The position numbers and the translations under genes are program-made. The notes beneath the pieces were generated by a model. That model was not told the origin of the DNA, made no database searches, and worked only from the letters and a program-made list of their open reading frames with translations. From an uncultured Draconibacterium sp. (GTDB lineage: Bacteria; Bacteroidota; Bacteroidia; Bacteroidales; Prolixibacteraceae), in the NCBI RefSeq assembly GCF_963675585.1, contig NZ_OY776414.1, positions 1,901,001 to 1,965,000 on the forward strand: DNA of 64,000 bases, read 5' to 3'. Of the stretch, positions 44,886 to 53,952 are shown one piece after another. Within the stretch, counting starts at the first letter, position 1; each line of letters opens with the position of its first letter.

Positions 44886-47800
44886 TTACTTCGCAATATT
44901 TAATTTGCCTTTAGCTACATTTTTACCAGCTTCAAGCACATAAATATATAAACCTTCGTTCAGGTTTTGAGTATTTACTTCAATTTCGTTAGTTCCTACA
45001 CTGAAACGCTCTTTGGTTGAGATTTCAATTTTTTGTCCCATCATATTGAACAACGACAGGCTAACGTCAGCAGACTCGGTTAAAGTAAATCTAACTTTTG
45101 CAAAAGTTTTTGCAGGGTTAGGATATACCAATACATCACTTGCTACTTCAGGACGACTGATACCAGTTGTTCCTCCGGCTCCAAGTACCCATTCCAACGA
45201 ACGTACAACAAGTTCATTAAAATCGTTAGTTGCTTCATCTAATCCTTTTGCATTTGCTGCAAAAATAACGATTCTGTTGTCAGTACTCTGACCAGATGCA
45301 CCTAGTGCAGTTCCTCTTGGAATAGCCCACATCATTGGAGCAGTAATCTCTGCATTCTGGTTTTGTCCCAAAGCGATAGCACCAGGCATATCTGTAGTTA
45401 AATCAATTCCCCATGCATAAATATCGCTACTTGCAGCTGCTGAAGATAAAGACACAACCTGATCTACTGCCAAGCCTTCAGTAATATAATGCGTATTGTC
45501 AAGAACTTTCATTTCCATATTTTCGAGACCAGCAACTCTGCTTTCCTGGAAGTTTACATCGTCGGCTAGCCAATCCCATTTACCTACTTTCACTCCAAAA
45601 CCTTCCATCGAAACCAATGGAATTGGGTAGTCATCATCTTTACCGAAAGGTACTACTTTACTCGAACTTGCAGATTCACCTATCACAAGTGCTTCGTAAG
45701 AAGAATAGTCGTATCCGGCAACCAAATCATTATCATCAACATACATCACATTGTAACCTGTATTTGTCAGGTAATCAACCAATAATGAATCACTAGGCTC
45801 CATTGCATCAGCAGCACCTGCACCTGCATAAAGTACATAAGTAATTGTGTCTTCGTATACCCAGCGAGGGTCTCCCAAACCAAAACCTGCCCATGTTTTG
45901 TCGATAATATTGAAATTACCATTTGCAGGATCAGCCCAGAAATCGTATGAACTTCCTGAATAAATATCACTTCCGTCTCCTAATCCTGGAATAGTATCAC
46001 TTGAATATGCAAAGTCACCCATTACAACACTCTGACTCACTTTAATTTCTGTTGACTCAAGACCTTCTTTTCCTTTAATTGCATAATCTTCTTCGCCGCT
46101 CATATTCCATCCATGACCAACAAGAACTTTCTTCATTGAGAAACCACTGAAGATGTTGTTTTTGCCATCACCGCCACGGTATCTGATCAACTGACGACCT
46201 TTTTCAGGAACAGCATAAATAGTACTGCTTTCAATACTCAACGAATTTGAGTTGTTCTTACTTACAATAAAATATTGGAAATGAGAGAAAGTTGAGTTTA
46301 CAATTGTGATATTATTAACCATTGCATCAGCCAAATCAACAGTTAACAAACCGTAACCATTAATCTGATCCATAACACAATCTTTAACAATGTAGTTTTC
46401 AATAGTTGAAGGTTTGTCTTTAATACGAACTACACCACGTAACGATTCAACTTTACATGATTCAAAAACCAAATCTCCAATACTACTTTCCTTGCTCACA
46501 TTGATAACATAATCGCTATCAAACTCACCATCGATGTGTACGTTTCTGAAAACAATGTATGAAACTGCAGCACCTTCTACCATATCAAAGTTAGAATTAC
46601 TAAAGATATGTGGCATTTTTTCATTCATTGGATCCTTCGAGGTAATGATCATTGATTTATCAAATGCATACCCACCAACGTTGTATGTTTTACCAGGAGC
46701 TAACAAAATAATAGAACTATCTGGAACACCTGCTAAAGTATCGGCCAAACTGTACTCATCTTCAACACCTGATAAATCGATAGTTGTAGCACCGGTACCT
46801 TTTACATGTGCCTGATAAAAAATACGAACACCTGCATCAATTTCCATGTTTGCAAAATAAGAAGCAGCTTCCGGAAGAACTTTAAAATAGAACATCAAGT
46901 CATCGTTCGAAGGAGCATCAGGTGCAGCGATCTCAATACTTTGATTTGACCATTCCATGGTTCCCATATCAAGCGTCGCTTTAGTAATAGTATAAGGAAC
47001 CTCAACAGTATAGTTTCCATTTCCATCATTAGCCATCACTCCCAGAGTATCAGGGAAAGTAAGCATTTTGTTGAATTTGTCCCCTTTGTTGTTTTTATAC
47101 AAATTGTCAGTGATTTTTAATGCTGCAACACGACCCTTAATTTTCAAAGGAAGGCCTACAACAGTGGCTTCGCCAATACTTCCCATAAACGGATCATCTG
47201 CATTACTGAATGTTCCACCGTCCAAACCACCGGCTGGCTCAATCCACACAGGAGCAGCAAACGTAACAGTAATATCATCTACAACAATTGTTGGATCGTA
47301 TTTACCTTCTTCAATTGCAGTACCAGTACCGTCAGTACTGATATAAATATGAACTTCGCTCTGACCATTCAATGCCGAAATTGGCAATCCAAATGTTTCA
47401 GCAACATTTACTGATTTTAATCCACTTCCGGTAGTATAGAAATCCTGAATTGTTGTGTCAGTAGAACTAAACTTTAAACGTAAATCATACGAGGCTGTTT
47501 CGCCTGTATTTCCAACATCGTAAGTATTCATTGTAAACGACAAATCAGAAGTTAATACCTGACCTGCAAGTCGTAAAGCAATATCATACTCCAGTTTTTT
47601 ATAAATACCCGGATGCACACCATAAGCCTGGTTTGCAGGATCACCATCTACATCAAAAACACATGCAGAATAGTTTGACAAGGTATTTTTTGCAGAATCA
47701 GATCCAGTATAAACTTCGCCCCATTTAGCTAGAAGTGCCTGCATAGAATCAACACTTGCTACGTGATTTGGATTTTCGTTACTACGGAAACGGTTACTTC

Positions 47801-48119
47801 TCACCTTAAAGTCTTCATTAGGATTAACTGTCGGAGCATTAGCTGTATCAGCAGCCCAAACTGTAACACCAAAACCTTTACCTGTACGCGCTTTACCCCA
47901 CGAAAAAGTTACAGTAGTATCATCAACCTGAGTCCAGGTACTGGTTGGTTGATCTGTATTAAAGTTAATGGTAAAAACGGCAGACTGAGTCTCAGCATCT
48001 TTTACAAAAGATTGTCCTATGGAAGGATAATTTTCTGGTTTTGCCTGACCATTTGAATAGCCTGCTATAAAGACGAAGCAAGCCATCATTAAAATTTTAA
48101 AAGTAAAATTTTTCTTCAT
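44886..48119 (-). CDS. Large T9SS-exported protein: beta-helix (DUF4957/DUF5123-like) plus flavodoxin-like domain
   Basis: A 1077-residue protein with a signal peptide (about 1-24) and a C-terminal T9SS domain (DVLVYPNPAKTFAKVRF onward, about 1000-1077). The N-terminal third is beta-sandwich. Residues about 437-750 form a short parallel beta-helix (LADTLAGVPDSSIILLAPGK, VIN-V-K-SS-I-DLVFESCKV-type coils) as in DUF4957/DUF5123 surface proteins of pectin loci. Residues about 755-990 look like a ThuA/class I amidotransferase-like alpha/beta domain (TYVLYAGAGAADA, YEALVIGESAS). No catalytic motif is certain. It is probably a surface pectin-binding or lyase-like protein. It is monocistronic, with an operator upstream and a terminator after. 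Confidence 0.65.
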   Translation of the reverse strand: MKKNFTFKILMMACFVFIAGYSNGQAKPENYPSIGQSFVKDAETQSAVFTINFNTDQPTSTWTQVDDTTVTFSWGKARTGKGFGVTVWAADTANAPTVNPNEDFKVRSNRFRSNENPNHVASVDSMQALLAKWGEVYTGSDSAKNTLSNYSACVFDVDGDPANQAYGVHPGIYKKLEYDIALRLAGQVLTSDLSFTMNTYDVGNTGETASYDLRLKFSSTDTTIQDFYTTGSGLKSVNVAETFGLPISALNGQSEVHIYISTDGTGTAIEEGKYDPTIVVDDITVTFAAPVWIEPAGGLDGGTFSNADDPFMGSIGEATVVGLPLKIKGRVAALKITDNLYKNNKGDKFNKMLTFPDTLGVMANDGNGNYTVEVPYTITKATLDMGTMEWSNQSIEIAAPDAPSNDDLMFYFKVLPEAASYFANMEIDAGVRIFYQAHVKGTGATTIDLSGVEDEYSLADTLAGVPDSSIILLAPGKTYNVGGYAFDKSMIITSKDPMNEKMPHIFSNSNFDMVEGAAVSYIVFRNVHIDGEFDSDYVINVSKESSIGDLVFESCKVESLRGVVRIKDKPSTIENYIVKDCVMDQINGYGLLTVDLADAMVNNITIVNSTFSHFQYFIVSKNNSNSLSIESSTIYAVPEKGRQLIRYRGGDGKNNIFSGFSMKKVLVGHGWNMSGEEDYAIKGKEGLESTEIKVSQSVVMGDFAYSSDTIPGLGDGSDIYSGSSYDFWADPANGNFNIIDKTWAGFGLGDPRWVYEDTITYVLYAGAGAADAMEPSDSLLVDYLTNTGYNVMYVDDNDLVAGYDYSSYEALVIGESASSSKVVPFGKDDDYPIPLVSMEGFGVKVGKWDWLADDVNFQESRVAGLENMEMKVLDNTHYITEGLAVDQVVSLSSAAASSDIYAWGIDLTTDMPGAIALGQNQNAEITAPMMWAIPRGTALGASGQSTDNRIVIFAANAKGLDEATNDFNELVVRSLEWVLGAGGTTGISRPEVASDVLVYPNPAKTFAKVRFTLTESADVSLSLFNMMGQKIEISTKERFSVGTNEIEVNTQNLNEGLYIYVLEAGKNVAKGKLNIAK

Positions 48120-48231
48120 AAGTAATTATTTTTAAGTTTCACAAAAATTAATTTATTGTTCTATTAGAGTATCGTTTTCTTATTTTAATCTATTGTAATA
48201 CTGTATCTTACATTTCTATTATTTTCATTTT

Positions 48232-48247
48232 ATGATAACGTTTTCAT
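48232..48247. promoter_or_regulatory. LacI-type operator O3 upstream of the T9SS protein gene
   Basis: ATGATAACGTTTTCAT matches the local operator core at 14 of 16 positions and is itself almost palindromic. It lies 113 bases upstream of the ATG at 48119, in the gap after the lacI gene, so it should govern the T9SS gene separately. Confidence 0.65.
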
Positions 48248-48286
48248 TTTTTAAGCCAATAAATGCTTTAAAAAGAATCGTTATTC

Positions 48287-49282
48287 TTAAGACGAACTTC
48301 GTTTCATTAATTCGGTATTCAATGTCATTTGAATACTTGATCTTTCCGGATCCTGAATTCGCTGAATTAAAAGTTCAACCGCTCTTTTTCCAATTTCCAT
48401 TGCGGGCTGCCTTACCGCTGTTAATGGAGGATTTAGCGAACTCGACCATTGCATATCATCAAAACCTATAATAGCAATATCTTCAGGAATTTTCAACTTC
48501 CATTTCTGAATTGTTTCCAGGGCACCAAGTGTAATCAGGTTGTTACCTGTAAAAATGGCATCCGGCGGATTTGGCAATTTTAATAGCTCGTTACAAAGTT
48601 CTACTCCACTTTCGTGTTTTGAGTTACCAAATTTCACAAGTTCCTCATCATAAGCAATACCGTTTTCTTCCAGCGCCTTACGATATCCTTGTTCGCGCAA
48701 ATTACTCGATGGGATTGCTTTTAAACCAGCAATGTATGCTACTCTCTTATATCCTGATTTAATAAGATAATCGACGGCAGTATATGCTCCGGTTACATTA
48801 TCAACCAAAACAACATCAACATTTGCATCCTTTAATCCTCGATCGACACAAACTACCGGTAAACCATCTTTTACCATTTTCTTAAGCAAAGGGTCATCTT
48901 CGTGGGCAGGAGCTACAATTAAGCCATCAATTGCCTCCGATTGCAGAATTTCGAGGTATAATTTTTCCTTTTTTTCATCTTGCCCAAAATTACACATTAT
49001 AATAGCGTAATTGTTATTGTAGGCAAGTTCTTCAATTCCCCGGAGAACGTCAACATAAAATGGATTTTCAATATCGGGAATAAGCACACCCAAAAGATTA
49101 CTTGAAATACTTTTTGAACGCAAACGTTTTGCAACCCTGCTGGGTTGGTATTTCAGGTCTTTAATTGCCTTGTTTATTTTAGCCCGAGTTGCTTCGTTTA
49201 CATTTCCATTGTTATTCAACACTCTTGAAACGGTGGCAATGGAAACTCCTGCTCGCGTAGCAACATCATTCATACTAGCCAT
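48287..49282 (-). CDS. LacI-family transcriptional regulator
   Basis: A 331-residue regulator read from ATG at 49280-49282. The longer frame begins with TTG at 49303, almost on the predicted transcription start, so it is not preferred. The DNA-binding head is NDVATRAGVSIATVSRVLNNNGNVNEATRAKI with the hinge region LRSKSISSNLLGVLIPDIENPFY. The rest is a periplasmic-binding-protein-like sensor (AIDGLIVAPA, DAIFTGNNLITLGALETI, IAIIGFDDMQWSSSLNPPLTAVRQP), so a sugar or sugar acid should act as inducer. Copies of one palindrome occur in front of its own gene, both flanking operons and the T9SS gene, which makes it the likely local regulator. No sensor kinase hybrid regulator is present in the window. 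Confidence 0.92.
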   Translation of the reverse strand: MASMNDVATRAGVSIATVSRVLNNNGNVNEATRAKINKAIKDLKYQPSRVAKRLRSKSISSNLLGVLIPDIENPFYVDVLRGIEELAYNNNYAIIMCNFGQDEKKEKLYLEILQSEAIDGLIVAPAHEDDPLLKKMVKDGLPVVCVDRGLKDANVDVVLVDNVTGAYTAVDYLIKSGYKRVAYIAGLKAIPSSNLREQGYRKALEENGIAYDEELVKFGNSKHESGVELCNELLKLPNPPDAIFTGNNLITLGALETIQKWKLKIPEDIAIIGFDDMQWSSSLNPPLTAVRQPAMEIGKRAVELLIQRIQDPERSSIQMTLNTELMKRSSS

Positions 49283-49310
49283 GTGCAAAGTAGTTTTAGT
49301 CAATAAGCAA

Positions 49311-49318
49311 CAAATTTA
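49311..49318 (-). promoter_or_regulatory. -7 element of the lacI promoter
   Basis: Minus-strand TAAATTTG fits TAnnTTTG and lies 29 bases before the ATG at 49282. A transcription start just after it would fall near 49304, which excludes the TTG at 49303 as a well-led start codon. No strong -33 element is visible; the autoregulatory operator lies just upstream. Confidence 0.4.
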
Positions 49319-49343
49319 GCCTTTTGATTTTTCAGATAGCGCA

Positions 49344-49359
49344 ATGTAAACGTTTTCAT
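49344..49359. promoter_or_regulatory. LacI-type operator O4, upstream of lacI
   Basis: ATGTAAACGTTTTCAT, identical over 16 bases to the core of O1 at 44693-44708. It lies about 62 bases upstream of the lacI start, consistent with autoregulation or with long-range control of the divergent plus-strand genes. Confidence 0.75.
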
Positions 49360-49531
49360 GTAAAAATAAAAATAATTATCTACTTATTTTATCATAAGAA
49401 ATTTAACAAATCAATCAAATCCCCTTTATTTACAGCACATACAAAGAAATAATAAACTTGTCAACAACTTTTGAACGTACGTGCCAAATGTTTGGTTTTT
49501 TTGCAAAATACCCGCTTTTACAAATATAACT

Positions 49532-49547
49532 GTGGTAACGTTTACAT
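49532..49547. promoter_or_regulatory. LacI-type operator O5 upstream of the GH106-like gene
   Basis: GTGGTAACGTTTACAT; its reverse complement matches the operator core at 13 of 16 positions. It lies immediately upstream of the predicted -7 element at 49565 and covers the -33 region, so a bound repressor would block RNA polymerase. Confidence 0.6.
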
Positions 49548-49564
49548 ACTTTCAAAAATCTTTG

Positions 49565-49572
49565 TACTTTTG
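49565..49572 (+). promoter_or_regulatory. -7 element of the plus-strand glycosidase operon
   Basis: TACTTTTG fits TAnnTTTG. A TTTA at 49541-49544 is 20 bases upstream as a weak -33 element and lies inside operator O5. The ATG of the first gene is 22 bases downstream. Confidence 0.5.
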
Positions 49573-49593
49573 AAAATCTAATCAGACGACAAA

Positions 49594-52500
49594 ATGAAAC
49601 GAATCAGCTATTATATTGTACTTTGTGTTTCAATACTTTTTTTTGCATTTAATTCGTGTACGCAAACGAAAAATGCAGACAACTCTGAAAATACAGCCTA
49701 CGAAACTGAAATAAATTACACGAAATTTAAAAATCCTACGAACGAATACCGGTCTTTTCCTTTTTATTCCATTAACGACTCACTTACCGAAAACGAAATT
49801 GCAGAACAGATTCACGGATTTAAGCAGGCCGGTTTTGGCGGTTTTTATTTACATAGCAGATTGGGATTAATTACAGAATTTTTGAGCGACGACTGGTGGA
49901 CAATAATGGGTGCAGCAGTTGATGCGGCCAACGAATCGGGACTTTACGCCATGTTTTACGACGAAGACAAATGGCCAAGTGGCTATGCCGGAGGAATTAT
50001 TCCTGACATGAGCGAAAAATTCCGGGCAAAATGCCTGGCCCGCCTCGATAAAAACACTCCTTTTCCTATTGGATCGGAGTTAATTAAACAAGACGATACC
50101 TACAATTATATTATATACACTGCACAATACGGTTACGACATTTTTAACGGAACCTGTTATGTCGATCTGTTTGACCCTGAAGTTGTAAAGCAATTTATTA
50201 ATGTATCGTACCGGCCCTATGCCGAGAAATACAAAGCCAAAACAACGGATTATACATTTGCAATTTTCTCGGACGAGCCACACATTCATGCACGTTATTT
50301 CGATAAAAACACGCCCAACCACGGTGTACTCTCCTATTCGCCCTGGCTCGAAAAAAAGTTTGAGGAACTTTACGGATATTCATTACGTGATAATTTAAAC
50401 TTGCTTTTTGAAGAAAAAGACAACTGGAGAGAAGTTCGAATGCACTATTACAGAGCAAAGGCATTGCAGTTTGAAGAAGCTTACACAAAACAAATCTCGA
50501 AATTTGCGGCCGAAAATGATTTTGATTACACCGGCCACTATTTAGGCGAGGATGTATTACAAAAGGTGCGCGACCGAATTGGGAACTCGATGCTTCATTA
50601 CAGAAGTATGCAGCAACCCGGCATGGATCATTTGGGACTTTCGATTGCAAACAGGATTTTAACGGCCAAAAGTTTAAGCAGTGTTGCCAATCAATACGAA
50701 AAAAAGAAACGTTTAAGTGAACTCTTCGGAATTAGCGGACAAAACATGAATTTTGAGGACAGAAAGTGGATTGCAGGCTGGCACAGCATTTTAGGTATCA
50801 ATCATTTTTGCCCACACCTTACTTTATACAGTATGAAAGGAGCCCGCAAACGCGACTACCCGCCCACCTTTTCGTACCAGCAACCTTACTGGGAATACAA
50901 CAAAAAAATGGAAGATTATCTTGGGCGGATTTCCTATGCTACCACCGTTGGAACGTACAATCCGCAAATTCTTGTAATTAATCCAATCGAAAGTGAATAC
51001 ATAAAAGGTAATGAAGATGGAGAATTTACTTCCGGAATAAATGCAGTGCTCGAAATTTTACAGGCCAACCATTACGATTATGACCTTGGCGACGAACAAA
51101 TACTGGCTGACACAGCAATTGTTGAAAAGGCGGAATTAAAAGTTGGCGCCATGCATTACAAACATGTTGTTCTGCCCGATATGATTTCCATTCGGCAGTC
51201 AACTTTAAATCTGCTAAAAGAGTTACACAAAAACGGTGGAATTATAATTAGTACCGGCCGTTTTCCAATGTTTGTTGATGGAGTGGAAGACGAAGTTCAG
51301 CTTGCGGAGTTCAATAAACTAGTGATAATAAGCGCACCTGAAGATTTTGAAAATTCTCTTTTGCAAAATATTATTCCGAACGTTTTGATTTCAAGTGAAA
51401 ACAAAGAAAAAATTTGGTCGCAAACCCGCAGCACACAAAACGGCAAATTGCTTCAGTTGTACAATACATCACACACCGAATCAATTCAATTTGAACTCAA
51501 AACTGAGTTTCCGGACAAAAATGTAGTATTGTGGGATCCAGATCTGGCAAAGTGTTTTCAACTGGAACCAAACAACTCCGGGGCTTACGATATTGAAATT
51601 GCTTCATCATCTAATCTTTGGATAACTTCTGGAGATTTGAGCAAAAATGCCATAATTGAAGGGAACTATCTTCTTCCCGAAACAAAACACGATCTTTTCA
51701 CACTTAACAATGGCTGGACAGGAAAACGCCTTTCGCCAAATGCTCTTACACTCGATTTTGCAAGCTACTCAACCAACGAGGGTAAAACCTTTAGCGCCCC
51801 AGAACCTGTTATCGGAATTTTCAGCCGTTTGTCCGACCAGCACTATTACGGTGATTTAATTCTTAAATACGAAGTGCGAATTGATGATCTTCCATCAGCT
51901 TGCAAACTGGTTTTGGAACAACCAAAAATGTACAATTCAATAAAAATTAACGGAAGAGATTTCACATTCAAAAGCAATGGTTTCTATATCGATCACACCT
52001 TTGAAACAACAGAGGTTTTGAGTGCATTAAAAGAAGGTCGTAATACAATTCAACTTGAACTGGATTTTGAACCGATTGATGCAGCTAACAAGGATACCAG
52101 GAAACGTTACGGAACCGAAATTGAAAGCATTTACCTCATTGGTGATTTTGGATTAAAAGCTTTTTCCGATAAAGAAAAATACGAAAGTTACGATACTCAA
52201 AAAAACCGCACAGGAGATTTCCAGAGAAGGCCTGTCAGGGCTTTCACCGGTTTTGCCATTTCAAAAGAAAAAACATTCTTCACAGGATCGTTGGTTTTTG
52301 AAGGTTATCCTTTTTATGCCGGTGCTTTTGAATTAAAACAGAACTTTACCATCGACAAAAAGGACGCGAATAAAAAATATTTTCTGGAATTACCCAATTG
52401 CGAATCCATTGTTTCTATTGTTTCAATCAATGGCCACCAAACCGATTCGTTGGTTTGGACACCCTTTACCACCGACATTACCGAATTTTTGGTTGAAGGT

Positions 52501-52749
52501 GAAAATGAGCTTCAAATTACGCTGGTAAACTCGCTTCGCAATTTGCTTGGGCCACACCACCACAAAGGAGGAGAGCTGGAAAAAGTGGGGCCCAAAAGTT
52601 TTACCGGAGCCGGTGGTTTCCCAGATGGAAAAGGCGAATCGAACTGGTACGACCTGCGTTTGGAAAATAAACCAACCGCCATTTGGACAGATACCTACAA
52701 TCACATTCCATTTGGATTTATCGAACAAGTTAAGATAACTACTAATTAA
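49594..52749 (+). CDS. GH106-like glycoside hydrolase lipoprotein, putative alpha-L-rhamnosidase
   Basis: A 1051-residue lipoprotein (lipobox FAFNSC). Residues about 45-560 look like the GH106 barrel: EIAEQIHGFKQAGFGGFYLHSRLG, WWTIMGAAVDAANESGLYAMFYDEDKWPSGYAGG and FAIFSDEPHIHARYF with a candidate catalytic Glu. The C-terminal part contains two jelly rolls of the GH2 sugar-binding type, ending with VNSLRNLLGPHHHKG, a motif common in GH106 proteins. Family GH106 includes enzymes that remove L-rhamnose from RG-I and RG-II. It heads a three-gene operon with GH105 and a CotH protein, under operator O5. Confidence 0.7.
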   Translation: MKRISYYIVLCVSILFFAFNSCTQTKNADNSENTAYETEINYTKFKNPTNEYRSFPFYSINDSLTENEIAEQIHGFKQAGFGGFYLHSRLGLITEFLSDDWWTIMGAAVDAANESGLYAMFYDEDKWPSGYAGGIIPDMSEKFRAKCLARLDKNTPFPIGSELIKQDDTYNYIIYTAQYGYDIFNGTCYVDLFDPEVVKQFINVSYRPYAEKYKAKTTDYTFAIFSDEPHIHARYFDKNTPNHGVLSYSPWLEKKFEELYGYSLRDNLNLLFEEKDNWREVRMHYYRAKALQFEEAYTKQISKFAAENDFDYTGHYLGEDVLQKVRDRIGNSMLHYRSMQQPGMDHLGLSIANRILTAKSLSSVANQYEKKKRLSELFGISGQNMNFEDRKWIAGWHSILGINHFCPHLTLYSMKGARKRDYPPTFSYQQPYWEYNKKMEDYLGRISYATTVGTYNPQILVINPIESEYIKGNEDGEFTSGINAVLEILQANHYDYDLGDEQILADTAIVEKAELKVGAMHYKHVVLPDMISIRQSTLNLLKELHKNGGIIISTGRFPMFVDGVEDEVQLAEFNKLVIISAPEDFENSLLQNIIPNVLISSENKEKIWSQTRSTQNGKLLQLYNTSHTESIQFELKTEFPDKNVVLWDPDLAKCFQLEPNNSGAYDIEIASSSNLWITSGDLSKNAIIEGNYLLPETKHDLFTLNNGWTGKRLSPNALTLDFASYSTNEGKTFSAPEPVIGIFSRLSDQHYYGDLILKYEVRIDDLPSACKLVLEQPKMYNSIKINGRDFTFKSNGFYIDHTFETTEVLSALKEGRNTIQLELDFEPIDAANKDTRKRYGTEIESIYLIGDFGLKAFSDKEKYESYDTQKNRTGDFQRRPVRAFTGFAISKEKTFFTGSLVFEGYPFYAGAFELKQNFTIDKKDANKKYFLELPNCESIVSIVSINGHQTDSLVWTPFTTDITEFLVEGENELQITLVNSLRNLLGPHHHKGGELEKVGPKSFTGAGGFPDGKGESNWYDLRLENKPTAIWTDTYNHIPFGFIEQVKITTN

Positions 52750-52755
52750 AATACG

Positions 52756-53937
52756 ATGCAACAAAAAGCACTTTCTCTTTTATTCATTTCTCTTTTATTT
52801 TTGAGCGGTTTTTCGTGCAAAACGAGCAAAACAGAAACTCCTGAAAAATGGAGCATAAAAATGGCCGATGCCGTTATGCAGCGATACGATACGCTTGCTT
52901 TTTACAACGGAAGAACACGTGCCGGTTGGTCGTACGATGTCTCTTTACTGGGAGCTGCCATTAACAAACTGGGGGATACTGATCCAAAATATTCGGCCTA
53001 CCTAAAAACATTTATCGATATGTTGGTCGACGAAAATGGGCACATCGAACGCTATGAAATGGACAAATACAACATCGATTTAATTCGTCCGGCCACTACC
53101 CTTTTTACACTCGCCCAAAAAACCGGTGAAGAAAAATACAAAAAAGCCATTCCTCAGTTTGTCACTCAAATGGAAAGTCACCCGAAAACCCAAAATGGCT
53201 GTTACTGGCACAAATTGCGTTATCCTTCGCAGGTTTGGTTGGACGGGGTGTACATGGGCCTTCCTTTTCTGGCTGAATATGCAAAAGAGTATGCTCAGCC
53301 GCAGTGTTTCGACGTTGTAACCCATGAAATTATTACTGTTTATGATGTAACCCTGGATGCGAAAACCGGACTTTTGTACCATGCCTGGGATGAAAGTAAG
53401 GAACAAAAATGGAGCAACAAGGAAACAGGCCAGTCGCCACATTTCTGGAGCCGTGCAATGGGTTGGTATGTAATGGCAATTGTAGATGTGCTCGACTTTT
53501 TGCCGGAAGATCATCCTGAGAGAGGAGAATTAATCAGCATTCTGAAAAAAACACTCGATGCTTTAATTCAGGTTCGCGATCCGAAAACCGGAGTTTGGTA
53601 CCAGGTACTTGATCGTGGTGGCGAAGATCGAAACTATCCGGAGGGATCGGGAACGGCAATGTACATTTATGCCATGGCAAAAGGAGCTAAAATGGGCTAC
53701 ATCGACAATTCGTATCTGGAGCTGGCAAATTCAGCCTTCGATGATATGCTTAAAACCTTTATAATTACTGATGACGACGGAATGCCAGGCATGGTCAACA
53801 TCTGCGGCAGTTGCGGTCTTGGAGGAAATCCATACCGCGATGGATCATATGATTATTATGTTACCGAAAAAATTGTAAAAAACGATACAAAAGGAGTTGG
53901 CCCGTTTATTTTGGCGGCAATTGAACTCGACCGCTAA
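52756..53937 (+). CDS. GH105 unsaturated rhamnogalacturonyl hydrolase lipoprotein
   Basis: A 393-residue lipoprotein (LSGFSC) with the (alpha/alpha)6 barrel of family GH105 (YteR/RhiN). VWLDGVYMGLPFLAEYA contains the catalytic Asp163 in the WxDGxYM motif; LLYHAWDES and SPHFWSRAMGWYVMAI line the active site. These enzymes remove the unsaturated galacturonic acid left at the non-reducing end by pectate or rhamnogalacturonan lyases, so it acts after the PL1/PL10 enzymes. It starts 6 bases after the GH106-like stop and ends 15 bases before the CotH gene. Confidence 0.92.
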   Translation: MQQKALSLLFISLLFLSGFSCKTSKTETPEKWSIKMADAVMQRYDTLAFYNGRTRAGWSYDVSLLGAAINKLGDTDPKYSAYLKTFIDMLVDENGHIERYEMDKYNIDLIRPATTLFTLAQKTGEEKYKKAIPQFVTQMESHPKTQNGCYWHKLRYPSQVWLDGVYMGLPFLAEYAKEYAQPQCFDVVTHEIITVYDVTLDAKTGLLYHAWDESKEQKWSNKETGQSPHFWSRAMGWYVMAIVDVLDFLPEDHPERGELISILKKTLDALIQVRDPKTGVWYQVLDRGGEDRNYPEGSGTAMYIYAMAKGAKMGYIDNSYLELANSAFDDMLKTFIITDDDGMPGMVNICGSCGLGGNPYRDGSYDYYVTEKIVKNDTKGVGPFILAAIELDR

Positions 53938-53952
53938 ACAACACCTAAAACC

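Noticed and set aside
49283-49303. TTG start for the lacI gene
   Set aside because: The predicted transcription start is at about the same place; ATG at 49282 gives the usual LacI N-terminus.
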